DNA of 64,000 bases from Uliginosibacterium aquaticum (GTDB lineage: Bacteria; Pseudomonadota; Gammaproteobacteria; Burkholderiales; Rhodocyclaceae): contig NZ_JABCSC020000005.1 in the NCBI RefSeq assembly GCF_012972705.2, positions 62,001 to 126,000 of the forward strand. The letters run 5' to 3'. Below are positions 8,133 through 15,990 of this stretch, one piece after another (positions within the stretch are counted from its first letter, which is position 1; every line of letters starts with the position of its first letter). The notes under the pieces were generated by a model. That model did not search any database. It saw only the letters and a program-made list of their open reading frames with translations, and was not told the origin of the DNA. The position numbers were made by a program, and so were the translations under genes.

Positions 8133-8393
8133 TCAGTGTGCCTCAGGCATCACGATGTTGACCTCGAGCACCTCGTAATTTCCTTTTTTCTCCAGCTGCA
8201 CCTTGATGTCGTCGGCGTTGACCTTGACGTATTTCGAGATCACCGCGATCAGTTCTTTCTGCAGTTCAGGCAGGAAGTCCGGTGCGCCGGCTTCGTCGGC
8301 GCGCTGGTGGGCAATCACCAGGGTCAGGCGTTCCTTGGCAAGCTGAGCCGTTTTCGGTTGGGTGCCGCCGAAAATCTTTTCAAGCCAGCTCAT
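8133..8393 (-). CDS. minE: Cell division topological specificity factor MinE
   Basis: 86 residues, the family length. MinE binds MinD at the membrane, stimulates its ATPase and drives oscillation, keeping MinC away from mid-cell. The N-terminal amphipathic segment [10 protein letters not shown] is followed by the MinD-contact region ([16 protein letters not shown]) and the dimerising topological domain ([18 protein letters not shown]). The start is MSWLEK at 8393; an upstream in-frame start at 8438 lies inside minD and is rejected. The gap to minD is 1 base. Confidence 0.97.
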   Translation of the reverse strand: MSWLEKIFGGTQPKTAQLAKERLTLVIAHQRADEAGAPDFLPELQKELIAVISKYVKVNADDIKVQLEKKGNYEVLEVNIVMPEAH

Positions 8394-8394
8394 C

Positions 8395-9213
8395 TCAGGC
8401 TCCTCCGAAAATACGCTTGAGCAGACCCGGCTTCTCATAGGTCACGAAGCGCATTTCGCGCTCTTCGCCGAGGAAGCGGGAAACGACGTCCTGATAGGCT
8501 TCGGCGGCTTCGGATTCCTTGGTGTGGATCACCGGAGCACCGGAGTTGGATGCCTGAAGAACGGTTTCGGACTCCGGGATGACGCCCAGCAGCGGAACCC
8601 GCAGGAGTTCCTGCACGTCCTTGTAGGAAAGCATTTCGCCTTCTTCAACGCGGCGCGCTGAGTAGCGGGTGACGACCAGATGCTCCTTGACGGCCTCGCG
8701 GCCTTCCTTGGCGCGGCGGCTCTTGCTCTGCAGGATGCCGAGGATGCGGTCGGAGTCGCGGATCGAGGAGACTTCCGGGTTGGTGACGATCAGGGCTTCG
8801 TCGGCGAAGGTGAGCGCCATGATGGCGCCATGTTCGATGCCGGCAGGCGAATCGCAGATGACGTAGTCGAAACCCATGTGCTCGAGCTCCTTGAGTACCT
8901 TTTCGACGCCTTCTTCGGAGAGCGCATCCTTGTCGCGGGTCTGCGAGGCGGGCAGCACGAAGAGGTTTTCGCAGTGCTTGTCCTTGATCAGGGCTTGATG
9001 CAGATTGGCTTCGCCCTGGATGACGTTCACGAAGTCATACACCACGCGGCGTTCGCAGCCCATGATGAGATCCAGGTTGCGCAGGCCGACGTCAAAGTCG
9101 ATCACGGCGGTCTTGAAACCGCGCAGCGCGAGGCCGGAGGCGAAACTGGCGCTGGTGGTGGTCTTGCCCACCCCTCCCTTGCCGGAGGTTACGACGATGA
9201 TGCGGGTGGTCAC
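8395..9213 (-). CDS. minD: Septum-site determining ATPase MinD
   Basis: 272 residues; a ParA/MinD-family ATPase that recruits MinC to the membrane. It has the deviant Walker A motif GKGGVGKTT (11-19), [11 protein letters not shown] and CDSPAGIE (switch II). The C-terminal amphipathic membrane-targeting helix ends ...[11 protein letters not shown]. Translation starts with GTG (9211-9213 complement). minC ends 29 bases upstream and minE follows, the canonical minCDE order. Confidence 0.98.
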   Translation of the reverse strand: MTTRIIVVTSGKGGVGKTTTSASFASGLALRGFKTAVIDFDVGLRNLDLIMGCERRVVYDFVNVIQGEANLHQALIKDKHCENLFVLPASQTRDKDALSEEGVEKVLKELEHMGFDYVICDSPAGIEHGAIMALTFADEALIVTNPEVSSIRDSDRILGILQSKSRRAKEGREAVKEHLVVTRYSARRVEEGEMLSYKDVQELLRVPLLGVIPESETVLQASNSGAPVIHTKESEAAEAYQDVVSRFLGEEREMRFVTYEKPGLLKRIFGGA

Positions 9214-9242
9214 TGGGTTTCTCCCTGGTTTGTTTGTTGTGT

Positions 9243-10034
9243 TCAGTCGAGCTTGAGCGGATCGAGCACGAGTGCGGCCTTGTCGTCCTCGCCGCGCAGC
9301 TGCGCCTGCGTCGGTTTGCCGGCGATTGCTGCGGGAATGCCTTTTTCGAAGGTGCGGAATACGCCTGCCACCGAGATGAGTTCGGGGCCGAAATTGGTGG
9401 TGAAAATGCGTGCCTGACGATTTCCGGCCGCGCCGGCGATGGCACGGCCACGCAGGGGGCCGTAGCAGTGGATGCTGCCGTCGGCGATGACTTCCGCGCC
9501 ATTGCTGACCGCCCCAAGGATCACCAGATCGGCGCCCTTGGCGTAGATCTGCTGGCCAGAGCGGATGGTGCGGTCAACCACCATGGTGCCGACGGACGGG
9601 GGCAGGGAATCTGCCGGTGCTGGTGCTGCACCGGTGCTGCCCACTGCCGGCTCGGCCATCACTTCTGCCACGGGCGCCGCAACGGGATGGACGGTCGTGG
9701 CTGCTTTGAGCTTGGCGGCTTCATCGCCGAGTACCGCGAGGCCGGCACGGCGGGCAGCATCGTGCAGATGTTCGGGAGCGCCGCGCAGGGCTACGGGCTG
9801 CAGACCATAGCGGCGCAGCAGGCTCTGCAGGCCGCTCCAGTCCACGCGGTCCGGCAGGCTCTTGGCCTGGCTGATATCGATGATCGTAGGCTCGCCGGCG
9901 AAAAATTCGCCCATGCCGCCCAGCATCACTTGCAGGGCGTCGGCCAGGCGAACGTTGTCGACTTCGCGCAGCACGGCGCTCATCGCGGTGAGCGTACCGG
10001 CCTTGAATTCAATGGGTTTTGCCATGAACGGCAT
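9243..10034 (-). CDS. minC: Septum-site determining protein MinC
   Basis: 263 residues. Inhibitor of FtsZ polymerisation. The N-terminal FtsZ-contact domain spans about 1-105, followed by a Pro/Ala-rich linker (about 110-150) and the C-terminal beta-helical domain with TIRSGQQIYAKGADLVILG, a glycine-rich NGAEVIADGSIH stretch and GRAIAGAAG, which binds MinD. Two in-frame ATGs (10034 and 10025) are possible and neither has a strong Shine-Dalgarno. It heads minCDE and directly follows fliR on the same strand. Confidence 0.96.
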   Translation of the reverse strand: MPFMAKPIEFKAGTLTAMSAVLREVDNVRLADALQVMLGGMGEFFAGEPTIIDISQAKSLPDRVDWSGLQSLLRRYGLQPVALRGAPEHLHDAARRAGLAVLGDEAAKLKAATTVHPVAAPVAEVMAEPAVGSTGAAPAPADSLPPSVGTMVVDRTIRSGQQIYAKGADLVILGAVSNGAEVIADGSIHCYGPLRGRAIAGAAGNRQARIFTTNFGPELISVAGVFRTFEKGIPAAIAGKPTQAQLRGEDDKAALVLDPLKLD

Positions 10035-10060
10035 GAAATCCGGCTGTAATCAAGCGCCCG

Positions 10061-10089
10061 AGTCTACTTTTTGGGGGGCTTGCCGGCAA
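10061..10089 (-). promoter_or_regulatory. Candidate sigma-70 promoter for minCDE
   Basis: On the minus strand TTGCCG (10084-10089) and TAGACT (10061-10066) are spaced by exactly 17 bases; each hexamer matches consensus at 4 of 6 positions. It lies 27 bases upstream of the first minC ATG and overlaps a perfect 16-base palindrome (10077-10092). Sequence-only prediction. Confidence 0.35.
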
Positions 10090-10125
10090 GCCGGATCTGC
10101 AAACGGCATACCCGCGTTTGTGACT

Positions 10126-10911
10126 TTATCCCGGCAGGGCCCGCAGGAATTGCCCGACCAGCTCGAAACCGCGTTCAAAAACCAGCTGCATGGCCGGTGC
10201 TAGGGCTTCAAGCGAGACGATCATCACGATCAGCCCGACTGTGGAGGTGACCGGGAAGCCGATGGCGAAGATGTTGAGCTGCGGCGCAGCGCGCGTGAGT
10301 ACGGCCAGTGAGATATTGGTGATGAGAAGCGCAGCGATGATCGGCAAGGCCAGCAGCAGGCCACTCGAGAACGCCAGGGTGACTACGCGCAGCAGTCCCA
10401 GCCAGGGCTTGTCGGTCAGCTTCACTCCGCCGATGGGGGCCAGCTCGAAGCTGCGGATCAGAACGTCGACCAGCAGCAAGTGGCCATTGAGCGCGAGGAA
10501 TACCAGAATCGCCAGCAGACCGAGGAATTCGCCGAGCACGGCAGTCTGCGCGGAAGTGTCCGGATCGAAGAAGGTGGCAAAGGAGAGGCCCATCTGCAGG
10601 CCGATGATTTCGCCGGCGATATCCAGCGCGGCCATCACGATGCGCATGGTGAGGCCCATGGCGCTGCCGATCAGGATCTGCTGCACAAAAAGTGCGATGC
10701 CTGCCCAGCTTCCGGGAGCCATGGCCGGCGGGGGGGGGAGCATCGGGGCGATGGCAACGGTGAGAACCACACCAATGGCGAGCCGGATTCGTAGTGGCGT
10801 GGCGCGGCTGTTGAAGATCGGTGCTGCGCTGACCATGCCGAGCACCCGGGCGAGCGGGTACATCCAGGCCAGCAGCAAGGCATCGAGCTGGGCTGCGGTG
10901 ATCGTCAGCAT
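10126..10911 (-). CDS. fliR: Flagellar export gate protein FliR
   Basis: 261 residues and about six hydrophobic segments. It forms the FliPQR core of the flagellar type III export gate in the inner membrane. Family features are the N-terminal segment LLLAWMYPLARVLGMVSAAPIF, read here in two parts, then RIRLAIG, and the C-terminal LEALAPAMQLVFERGF. It follows fliQ by 10 bases. Codons for a run of prolines contain a 9-base homopolymer (10730-10738) in which a one-base slip would break the frame at about residue 60. Confidence 0.96.
   Translation of the reverse strand: MLTITAAQLDALLLAWMYPLARVLGMVSAAPIFNSRATPLRIRLAIGVVLTVAIAPMLPPPPAMAPGSWAGIALFVQQILIGSAMGLTMRIVMAALDIAGEIIGLQMGLSFATFFDPDTSAQTAVLGEFLGLLAILVFLALNGHLLLVDVLIRSFELAPIGGVKLTDKPWLGLLRVVTLAFSSGLLLALPIIAALLITNISLAVLTRAAPQLNIFAIGFPVTSTVGLIVMIVSLEALAPAMQLVFERGFELVGQFLRALPG
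10730..10738. repeat. 9-base G homopolymer inside fliR
   Basis: Nine G on the plus strand, read as nine C in fliR, coding Leu-Pro-Pro-Pro. Slippage by one base would shift the fliR frame. Confidence 0.95.
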
Positions 10912-10921
10912 GATGCGGGAG

Positions 10922-11191
10922 CTAGCCGATCAGGCTCGGGATGGCCCCGTAGAGACGGCGGATATAGTCGGTGAGCATGGTGATCATCCATGGGCCGGCC
11001 AGGATGAGGGTGACGAACATCACGATCAGCTTTGGCACGAAGGATAGGGTCTGCTCGTTGATCTGGGTGGCGGCCTGAAGGATGCTGATGATCAGGCCAG
11101 TGATCAGGGCGGCTGCAAACATTGGAGCAGCAACGATCAGCGCCACTTCGAGTGCGCTGCGGCCGATTTCCATTACGGTGGCTGGGGTCAT
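10922..11191 (-). CDS. fliQ: Flagellar export gate protein FliQ
   Basis: 89 residues with two transmembrane helices, the family size. Typical segments are GRSALEVALIVAAPMF, LITGLIISILQAATQINEQT (the family hallmark) and FVPKLIVMFVTLILAGPWM. It is part of the FliPQR helical assembly. It sits between fliP (15 bases) and fliR (10 bases) with ATG at 11191. Confidence 0.97.
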   Translation of the reverse strand: MTPATVMEIGRSALEVALIVAAPMFAAALITGLIISILQAATQINEQTLSFVPKLIVMFVTLILAGPWMITMLTDYIRRLYGAIPSLIG

Positions 11192-11206
11192 GGCGGTCTC
11201 CTTGCG

Positions 11207-11941
11207 CTAGCCGAAACTTCGCACCAGCGACGAAATCAGCAGATTCCAGCCATCCACCAGCACGAAGAGCATGATCTTGAAGGGCAGGCTGACGATGACA
11301 GGCGACATCATCATCATGCCCATCGACATCAGCACCGAGGCCACGACCAGGTCGATGATCAGGAAGGGGATGAAGATGATGAAGCCGATCTGGAAGGCTG
11401 TTTTGAGTTCGCTCGTGACGAAGGCCGGCACGATCACCCGCATCGGTAGGTCGGCGGCCTTGTCCACTTTCGGCACTTTGGCGAGCTGAGCGAAGAGCGA
11501 CAGGTCCGGTTCGCGGATCTGCGCCAGCATGAAGGCCTTCATCGGCACGGACGCGCGTTGCACCGCCTCGTCGAACTGGATGCGGTTTTCCGCCAGTGGC
11601 CGGTAGGCCTCGTCATACACCTTGTCCAGTACCGGAGACATAATGAAAAAACTCAGAAACAAGGCCAGACCCAACAGGACCTGGGTGGGGGGGGTGGTCT
11701 GGGTGCCCATGGCGTGGCGTAGCAGGGATAGGACGATGATGATGCGGGTAAAGCAGGTCATCATCAGGATCACCGCCGGCAGGAAACTCAGCGCCGTGAG
11801 CATCAGGACTGTTTGTACCGGCAGGCTGTAAGTCGTGCCGCCCCCCCCCGAAGGCGTACTGGTGAGCGCCGGAATGCCCTGGGCCTGGGCCAGCGCCGGC
11901 AGGATCAGGAGCAGCAGGGCGAGCGCGCGTTCAGCTTTCAT
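11207..11941 (-). CDS. fliP: Flagellar export gate protein FliP
   Basis: 244 residues with a cleavable signal peptide ([21 protein letters not shown]), as in the family, then four transmembrane segments. Signatures are [51 protein letters not shown] and [20 protein letters not shown]. The start ATG 11941 overlaps the end of fliO by 11 bases. Two homopolymers lie in its 5' half: nine G just after the signal peptide (coding SGGGGTT, residues about 31-37) and eight C coding TTPPT (about residue 84). A one-base slip at either would truncate the protein early. Confidence 0.97.
   Translation of the reverse strand: MKAERALALLLLILPALAQAQGIPALTSTPSGGGGTTYSLPVQTVLMLTALSFLPAVILMMTCFTRIIIVLSLLRHAMGTQTTPPTQVLLGLALFLSFFIMSPVLDKVYDEAYRPLAENRIQFDEAVQRASVPMKAFMLAQIREPDLSLFAQLAKVPKVDKAADLPMRVIVPAFVTSELKTAFQIGFIIFIPFLIIDLVVASVLMSMGMMMMSPVIVSLPFKIMLFVLVDGWNLLISSLVRSFG
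11687..11694. repeat. 8-base G homopolymer inside fliP
   Basis: Eight G on plus, eight C in fliP (coding Thr-Pro-Pro-Thr). Confidence 0.95.
11841..11849. repeat. 9-base C homopolymer inside fliP
   Basis: Nine C on plus, nine G in fliP, directly after the signal-peptide region (Ser-Gly-Gly-Gly-Gly-Thr). Confidence 0.95.
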
Positions 11942-12338
11942 GGCGACGCTCCAGCATCTGGCGCAAGCGTCCGGCAAACTCGCTGCCGGGCAAGGGACCT
12001 GGCGTTGTGGCCGGGGGAAGATCGCTGGCATCGAGACTATGCAGGGCGTTGATGCGGCCAGGCGTGACGCCCAGCACCAGCACCTGTTTGCCGACTTCCA
12101 GCAATACGACTTTCTCGCGCGTGCCCACCGAGATTGCGCTGCGGATGTGCATCAGGCTGCCCTGGCCGGGCCGCCGGCCTTGCAGGCGCTTGAGCATGAT
12201 CAGCGCGCCAAGCAGCACCAGTAGGGTGGCGCCCAGCCCGAGCAGCATCTGCAGCAGGCTGGTGGCAGGTGTCGGCAGCGCATCAGCGGCAAAAGCCGGG
12301 CTTGGCAGGAGTAAGAGGACGAGCAGGCGCAGGCTCAC
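11931..12338 (-). CDS. fliO: Flagellar assembly protein FliO
   Basis: 135 residues; a bitopic membrane protein that assists assembly of the FliP ring. It has an N-terminal signal-like segment, one transmembrane helix (about 28-50; [20 protein letters not shown]) and a cytoplasmic domain with [21 protein letters not shown]. The start is GTG at 12338. It opens the fliOPQR cluster; fliN/fliM are not in the preceding 260 bases, so the usual upstream fliLMN genes lie elsewhere or are absent. Confidence 0.92.
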   Translation of the reverse strand: MSLRLLVLLLLPSPAFAADALPTPATSLLQMLLGLGATLLVLLGALIMLKRLQGRRPGQGSLMHIRSAISVGTREKVVLLEVGKQVLVLGVTPGRINALHSLDASDLPPATTPGPLPGSEFAGRLRQMLERRHES

Positions 12339-12471
12339 GATGTGCAGACGAAGTGGGAATGTCTGCAGCTTAGGGCGGCCGGGCTTGGAGTCAGCAGCGG
12401 AAAAGCCGCGGAAAAGGGCGGCAAATTCTGCCGACTTGCCTTGCGAATGCCGTTCGGGCTGTAAAGAGCCC

Positions 12472-12499
12472 TAAAGAATGTCAGGTCTCTGTCCGAAAA
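12472..12499 (+). promoter_or_regulatory. Weak candidate sigma-28 (FliA) promoter before the diguanylate cyclase
   Basis: TAAA (12472-12475), 16 bases, then TCCGAAAA (12492-12499), 6 of 8 against the FliA -10 consensus GCCGATAA, with a spacer one base longer than ideal. The 262-base gap 12339-12600 holds nothing else I can name. Low confidence. Confidence 0.2.
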
Positions 12500-12600
12500 C
12501 AGGAGAGGGAGCAGGGATTCCGGCGAATGGCGTCGACCTTGTCCTGCTGTCAGGTCCGGGCGGGTCGGCAGCCAATTTTCGGGGCGGAATATTCAAGCAG

Positions 12601-13551
12601 ATGAAAGCACTGGTTATCGACGACACGCTTACCAGTTCTACCGTGATCAGCCATCAGCTGCGCAAGATGGGTATCGAGGCTCTGACGGCTGCGGATGGTG
12701 CGACGGGCATCGAGCTGTTCAAGGAGCACCGGCCAGATCTGGTATTGCTGGACGTGATCATGCCCGGCATTGATGGATACGAAACGGCCAAACGCATGCG
12801 TCAGCTTGAGCGCGATGGTGAATGGACGCCCATCATTTTCCTCACGGCACGTACCAATGATGAAGACCTTGAGCGTGGCATTGCCGTGGGTGGCGATGAT
12901 TATCTGGTCAAGCCGGTCTCCGAGATCGTGCTCAATGCCAAGGTCCGGGCCATGCAGCGTATTGCCCAGATGCGCTATTCGCTGGTGGTGCTCACCCGCC
13001 GCCTGGACGAGGCCAATCGCGAACTGCTGAGACTCTCTTCGGTGGATGGGCTGACCGGCATCTCTAATCGCCGTCAGTTCGATGAATTTCTGCAACGCGA
13101 ATGGGCACGCGGCGTGCGCTCGGCTGCGCCCTTGTCCTTGCTGATGTGCGATGTGGATAGCTTCAAGCAGTACAACGATTTCTATGGTCATCAGACTGGA
13201 GACGAATGCCTGCGCAGCGTGGCGGCTGTGCTCAAGGAGGGCGCACGACGTCCTGCAGATATGGCTGCGCGCTACGGCGGAGAGGAGTTTGCGGTGATCC
13301 TGCCGGATACTGCGCTGGACGGCGCGCTGCAGGTTGCGGAGGAGTTGAGGCTGGGCGTTGAGGCGCTGGCCATTCCACACGGAGTTGCGGAGCTGGGGCT
13401 GGTCTCGATCAGTATTGGTGTCGCTTGTACCATCCCGCGTCGTGAGCGTGGCACCGCCGAACAACTTCTGGGAGACGCCGATAGCGCGCTCTATCAGGCC
13501 AAGCAATCGGGGCGTAATCGTGTTATGCCTTATTCGGGAGAAGAGCAATGA
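12601..13551 (+). CDS. Response regulator with GGDEF domain (diguanylate cyclase)
   Basis: 316 residues: receiver domain (1-120; acceptor Asp51 in LLDVIMPGIDG, Lys104 in LVKPVS), a helical linker (about 121-145) and a GGDEF domain (about 146-312) starting SVDGLTGISNRR with an intact GGEEF active site (226-230). RPAD at 217-220, five residues upstream, is an inhibitory I-site, so product feedback is expected. It makes cyclic-di-GMP from two GTP once phosphorylated. ATG 12601 is preferred; an upstream in-frame start at 12478 would add an unconserved leader. It overlaps the next gene by 4 bases. No histidine kinase is adjacent. Confidence 0.93.
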   Translation: MKALVIDDTLTSSTVISHQLRKMGIEALTAADGATGIELFKEHRPDLVLLDVIMPGIDGYETAKRMRQLERDGEWTPIIFLTARTNDEDLERGIAVGGDDYLVKPVSEIVLNAKVRAMQRIAQMRYSLVVLTRRLDEANRELLRLSSVDGLTGISNRRQFDEFLQREWARGVRSAAPLSLLMCDVDSFKQYNDFYGHQTGDECLRSVAAVLKEGARRPADMAARYGGEEFAVILPDTALDGALQVAEELRLGVEALAIPHGVAELGLVSISIGVACTIPRRERGTAEQLLGDADSALYQAKQSGRNRVMPYSGEEQ

Positions 13552-13946
13552 GCCTGCAAAACCGTTTTGCCGGCCTGAGCGTGGTGATCATTGATGACAA
13601 CGACACCACTCGGGCCATGTTGCGCAGCATCCTGCGCGCGGAGGGTATTGACGTAGTGGGGGAGGCCAAGGATGGGGAGGCGGGGGTGGCGCTGGTGCGC
13701 AAGCTGCGCCCGGGGCTGGTGTGCCTGGACGTGATGATGCCGAACATATCGGGCATCGAGGTGCTGGCCCAGATCAAGGCCGAGATGCCGGATGTGCGGG
13801 TGCTCATGGTGACCGGCTCGACGGATCGCGACACCGTTCAGTCCGCTATTCAGGGCGGTGCTTGTGGCTACCTCGTGAAACCCTTCAACGGCGCCAAAGT
13901 GATTGCCTCCATCGAAGGTGCAACCGGGCGCAAGCCCCGAGGGTGA
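13548..13946 (+). CDS. Stand-alone CheY-like response regulator
   Basis: 132 residues, essentially a lone receiver domain: acidic pair IIDDND (15-19), acceptor Asp61 in VCLDVMMPNISG, Thr/Ser in VTGST and Lys in LVKPF. There is no output domain. The 4-base overlap with the diguanylate cyclase gene suggests a shared phosphorelay, perhaps as phosphate sink or as a switch for another machine (inference). Its stop abuts the gloB stop on the other strand with no intergenic base. Confidence 0.92.
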   Translation: MSLQNRFAGLSVVIIDDNDTTRAMLRSILRAEGIDVVGEAKDGEAGVALVRKLRPGLVCLDVMMPNISGIEVLAQIKAEMPDVRVLMVTGSTDRDTVQSAIQGGACGYLVKPFNGAKVIASIEGATGRKPRG

Positions 13947-14714
13947 TTAGAAACTGTCTTTCCAGCCTCGCAAGGTGGAGAACACCTCCAGTGGCTCCTC
14001 AAGGGAGTGACCTGCCCGGGCTTCAGCGGCTTGCCGTACCGCAGGCTGATCACAGCGCAGGAATGGATTGGTTTCAAGCTCGTCCCGCAGGTGTGACGGG
14101 ACGGTTGGATGAGCTTCGCTACGAAGTGTTTCGCAGTGGGCGCGGCGTCGGGTGATTGCGAGGTTGGTAGGTTCGACGGCGGCCGCAAATGCCAGATTGG
14201 ACAGCGTGTATTCATGCGCGCAGCAGATGCGGGTGTCGCCGGGTAGGTTTGCCAGCATTTGCAGTGACGCATGGAGTTGAGGTGCGGTACCGCCCAGCAA
14301 ACGGCCACAGCCGCCGGCAAAAAGCGTGTCACCGCAGAACAGTGCGCCTTGCCATAGATAGGCGATGTGTTCCTCGGTATGGCCGGGGGTTGCAAAGATC
14401 TCGGCCAGGCCGGGCAGCCCAGCCAGTTCAATCATTTCACCGCCTCGCAGTGGGTTGGTCACTGTCGGGATGGCTGGGCTGAGTGGCCCCAGAACCGGGC
14501 AGGATCTCGTCGTCAGCAGCTCGGCTACGCCGCCCTGGTGGTCAGCATGGCGATGGGTGAGCAGGATGCCGCCCAGGACGAGTCCTTCGCGGGCGAGGAA
14601 GGCCTCGGCTGGCGCTGCTTCGCCCGGGTCGACCAGCCAGCAGCACGTGCCGCTGCACAGTGCCCAGATATAGTTGTCGCGCAGGGCAGAAACGGGAACA
14701 ATCCGCAGGGTCAT
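13947..14714 (-). CDS. gloB: Hydroxyacylglutathione hydrolase (glyoxalase II)
   Basis: 255 residues. Hydrolyses S-lactoylglutathione to lactate and glutathione in methylglyoxal detoxification. The metallo-beta-lactamase motif THRHADHQGG supplies the binuclear metal ligands, followed by PGHTEEH and FCGDTLFAGGCGR, with the C-terminal HxxD substrate domain (AHEYTLSN). ATG 14714 (MTLRIVPV) fits the family; ATG 14723 would overlap the opposite methyltransferase's earlier ATG. It is divergent from the methyltransferase and convergent with the CheY-like gene. Confidence 0.95.
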   Translation of the reverse strand: MTLRIVPVSALRDNYIWALCSGTCCWLVDPGEAAPAEAFLAREGLVLGGILLTHRHADHQGGVAELLTTRSCPVLGPLSPAIPTVTNPLRGGEMIELAGLPGLAEIFATPGHTEEHIAYLWQGALFCGDTLFAGGCGRLLGGTAPQLHASLQMLANLPGDTRICCAHEYTLSNLAFAAAVEPTNLAITRRRAHCETLRSEAHPTVPSHLRDELETNPFLRCDQPAVRQAAEARAGHSLEEPLEVFSTLRGWKDSF

Positions 14715-14748
14715 CTTCTCCATGCCTTTATTCTACGAGGCTTGCCGC

Positions 14749-15495
14749 ATGTCGCTGAGCAATCTCGGTCAATGGTTCGAAACGCCGCGTGGGCTTTATC
14801 TGCAAGCCTGGGAGCAAAGCCAGTTCGATCAGCGTGTGGCGGATATTTTCGGCTTCAATGCGGTGCAGATCGGATTGTGCGGGCAGGGCTTCCTGCGCGC
14901 CAACCGTATGCCGCACCGTCTGCACTGCAATGTCTGTCGTGACCCGGGCGAGCCCGGTGCGCTGCAGGCAGCCGTCGAAGAGCTGCCTTTTGCTTCGCAA
15001 AGCCTGGATCTGGTGATCCTGCCGCATGTGCTGGAGTTCGCTAGTCACCCGCATCAGGTCTTGCGCGAAGTGGAAAGGGTGCTGCTGCCCGAAGGCCACC
15101 TGCTGGTCAGTGGCTTCAATCCGCTGAGCCTGTGGGGTCTGCGGCGCAGTTTCTCGGGGCACATGGGTGAAATCCCGTGGACCGGCCAGTATCTGTCGGT
15201 GTCGCGCCTGAAGGATTGGCTGAGCCTGCTGGGCCTCGAAGTGCATGATCTGCAATACGGCTGCTACGCGCCGCCCCTGGCGAGCGAAGTGTGGCTGCGG
15301 CGCTGGTCATTCATGGAAGCGGCTGGCCGTCATTGCTGGCCGATCGCTGGCGGGGCCTATGTGCTGCATGCCGTGAAGCGGGTGCAGGGGCTGCGTCTGA
15401 TCATGCCGCGCTGGCGTCAGCTGAAGGCAAGCAAGAAAGGCATGGCTGTGGTGACACAGAAAAACCCACACCAGGATTCAGAATGGAACATGTAG
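14749..15495 (+). CDS. Class I SAM-dependent methyltransferase between gloB and rnhA
   Basis: 248 residues. A methyltransferase type-11 core: acidic/hydrophobic segment [23 protein letters not shown] read in parts, and [20 protein letters not shown]. The N-terminal SAM loop is less obvious ([12 protein letters not shown]). The same gene order (gloB, methyltransferase, rnhA) occurs in many beta/gammaproteobacteria, where the methyltransferase is the YafS type of unknown substrate. ATG 14749 has ACGAGG 8 bases upstream; ATG 14722 is possible. It overlaps rnhA by 13 bases. Confidence 0.85.
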   Translation: MSLSNLGQWFETPRGLYLQAWEQSQFDQRVADIFGFNAVQIGLCGQGFLRANRMPHRLHCNVCRDPGEPGALQAAVEELPFASQSLDLVILPHVLEFASHPHQVLREVERVLLPEGHLLVSGFNPLSLWGLRRSFSGHMGEIPWTGQYLSVSRLKDWLSLLGLEVHDLQYGCYAPPLASEVWLRRWSFMEAAGRHCWPIAGGAYVLHAVKRVQGLRLIMPRWRQLKASKKGMAVVTQKNPHQDSEWNM

Positions 15496-15944
15496 AAATC
15501 TTTACCGATGGCGCTTGCTCGGGCAATCCCGGCCCCGGCGGCTGGGGCGCCATCCTGCGCGCGGGTACTCACGAGAAGGAGCTGTGGGGTGGCGAGCCCG
15601 CCACGACCAATAACCGCATGGAAATGCTGGCGGTAATTCGGGCACTGGCTGCACTCAAGCGGCCGGTGACGGCGCGCGTGCACACCGACTCCCAGTATGT
15701 GCAAAAGGGGATGACCGAGTGGCTGCAGGGCTGGAAGAAACGCGGCTGGAAAACTGCTGGCAAGGAGCCGGTGAAAAATGAGGACCTGTGGCGCCTGCTG
15801 GACGCAGAGGCGGCGCGCCACCAGCTGGAATGGGTGTGGGTCAGAGGCCACGCTGGGCATACCGAAAACGAGCGCTGCGACGAGCTGGCCCGCCTCGGGG
15901 TGGAGGCGGTGCGCAAGAGTGGCAAGGCCGTAGAGCCGGTCTAG
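15483..15944 (+). CDS. rnhA: Ribonuclease HI
   Basis: 153 residues, close to the 155 of E. coli. Cleaves RNA in RNA-DNA hybrids. Catalytic acidic residues are visible: Asp in [17 protein letters not shown], Glu in NNRMEM, Asp in VHTDSQYV and Asp in the C-terminal NERCDELAR, plus the His loop GHAGHTENE. The basic protrusion [19 protein letters not shown] is present. ATG 15483 lies inside the methyltransferase gene. Confidence 0.97.
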   Translation: MEHVEIFTDGACSGNPGPGGWGAILRAGTHEKELWGGEPATTNNRMEMLAVIRALAALKRPVTARVHTDSQYVQKGMTEWLQGWKKRGWKTAGKEPVKNEDLWRLLDAEAARHQLEWVWVRGHAGHTENERCDELARLGVEAVRKSGKAVEPV

Positions 15945-15947
15945 GGG

Positions 15948-15987
15948 CTGTCGGCATACATTCGATCTGCCGAATGTATGCCGACAG
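15948..15987. repeat. Perfect 17-bp inverted repeat (palindromic element) after rnhA
   Basis: The arms CTGTCGGCATACATTCG and its exact complement surround a 6-base loop, 3 bases after the rnhA stop and just before the stop of the convergent hydrolase gene. No uridine tract follows. It begins AGGGGCTGT when read with the stop codon, resembling elements near 48316 and 62378. Confidence 0.9.
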
Positions 15988-15990
15988 ATC

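Noticed and set aside
10077-10092. Perfect 16-base palindrome GGCTTGCCGGCAAGCC as a fliR terminator
   Set aside because: It has no loop, is followed on the minus strand by CCCCAAAAAG rather than U residues, and overlaps a possible minC promoter.
12478-12600. Longer diguanylate cyclase start at 12478
   Set aside because: The added 41 residues are low-complexity and precede the receiver's first strand; ATG 12601 gives the standard receiver start.
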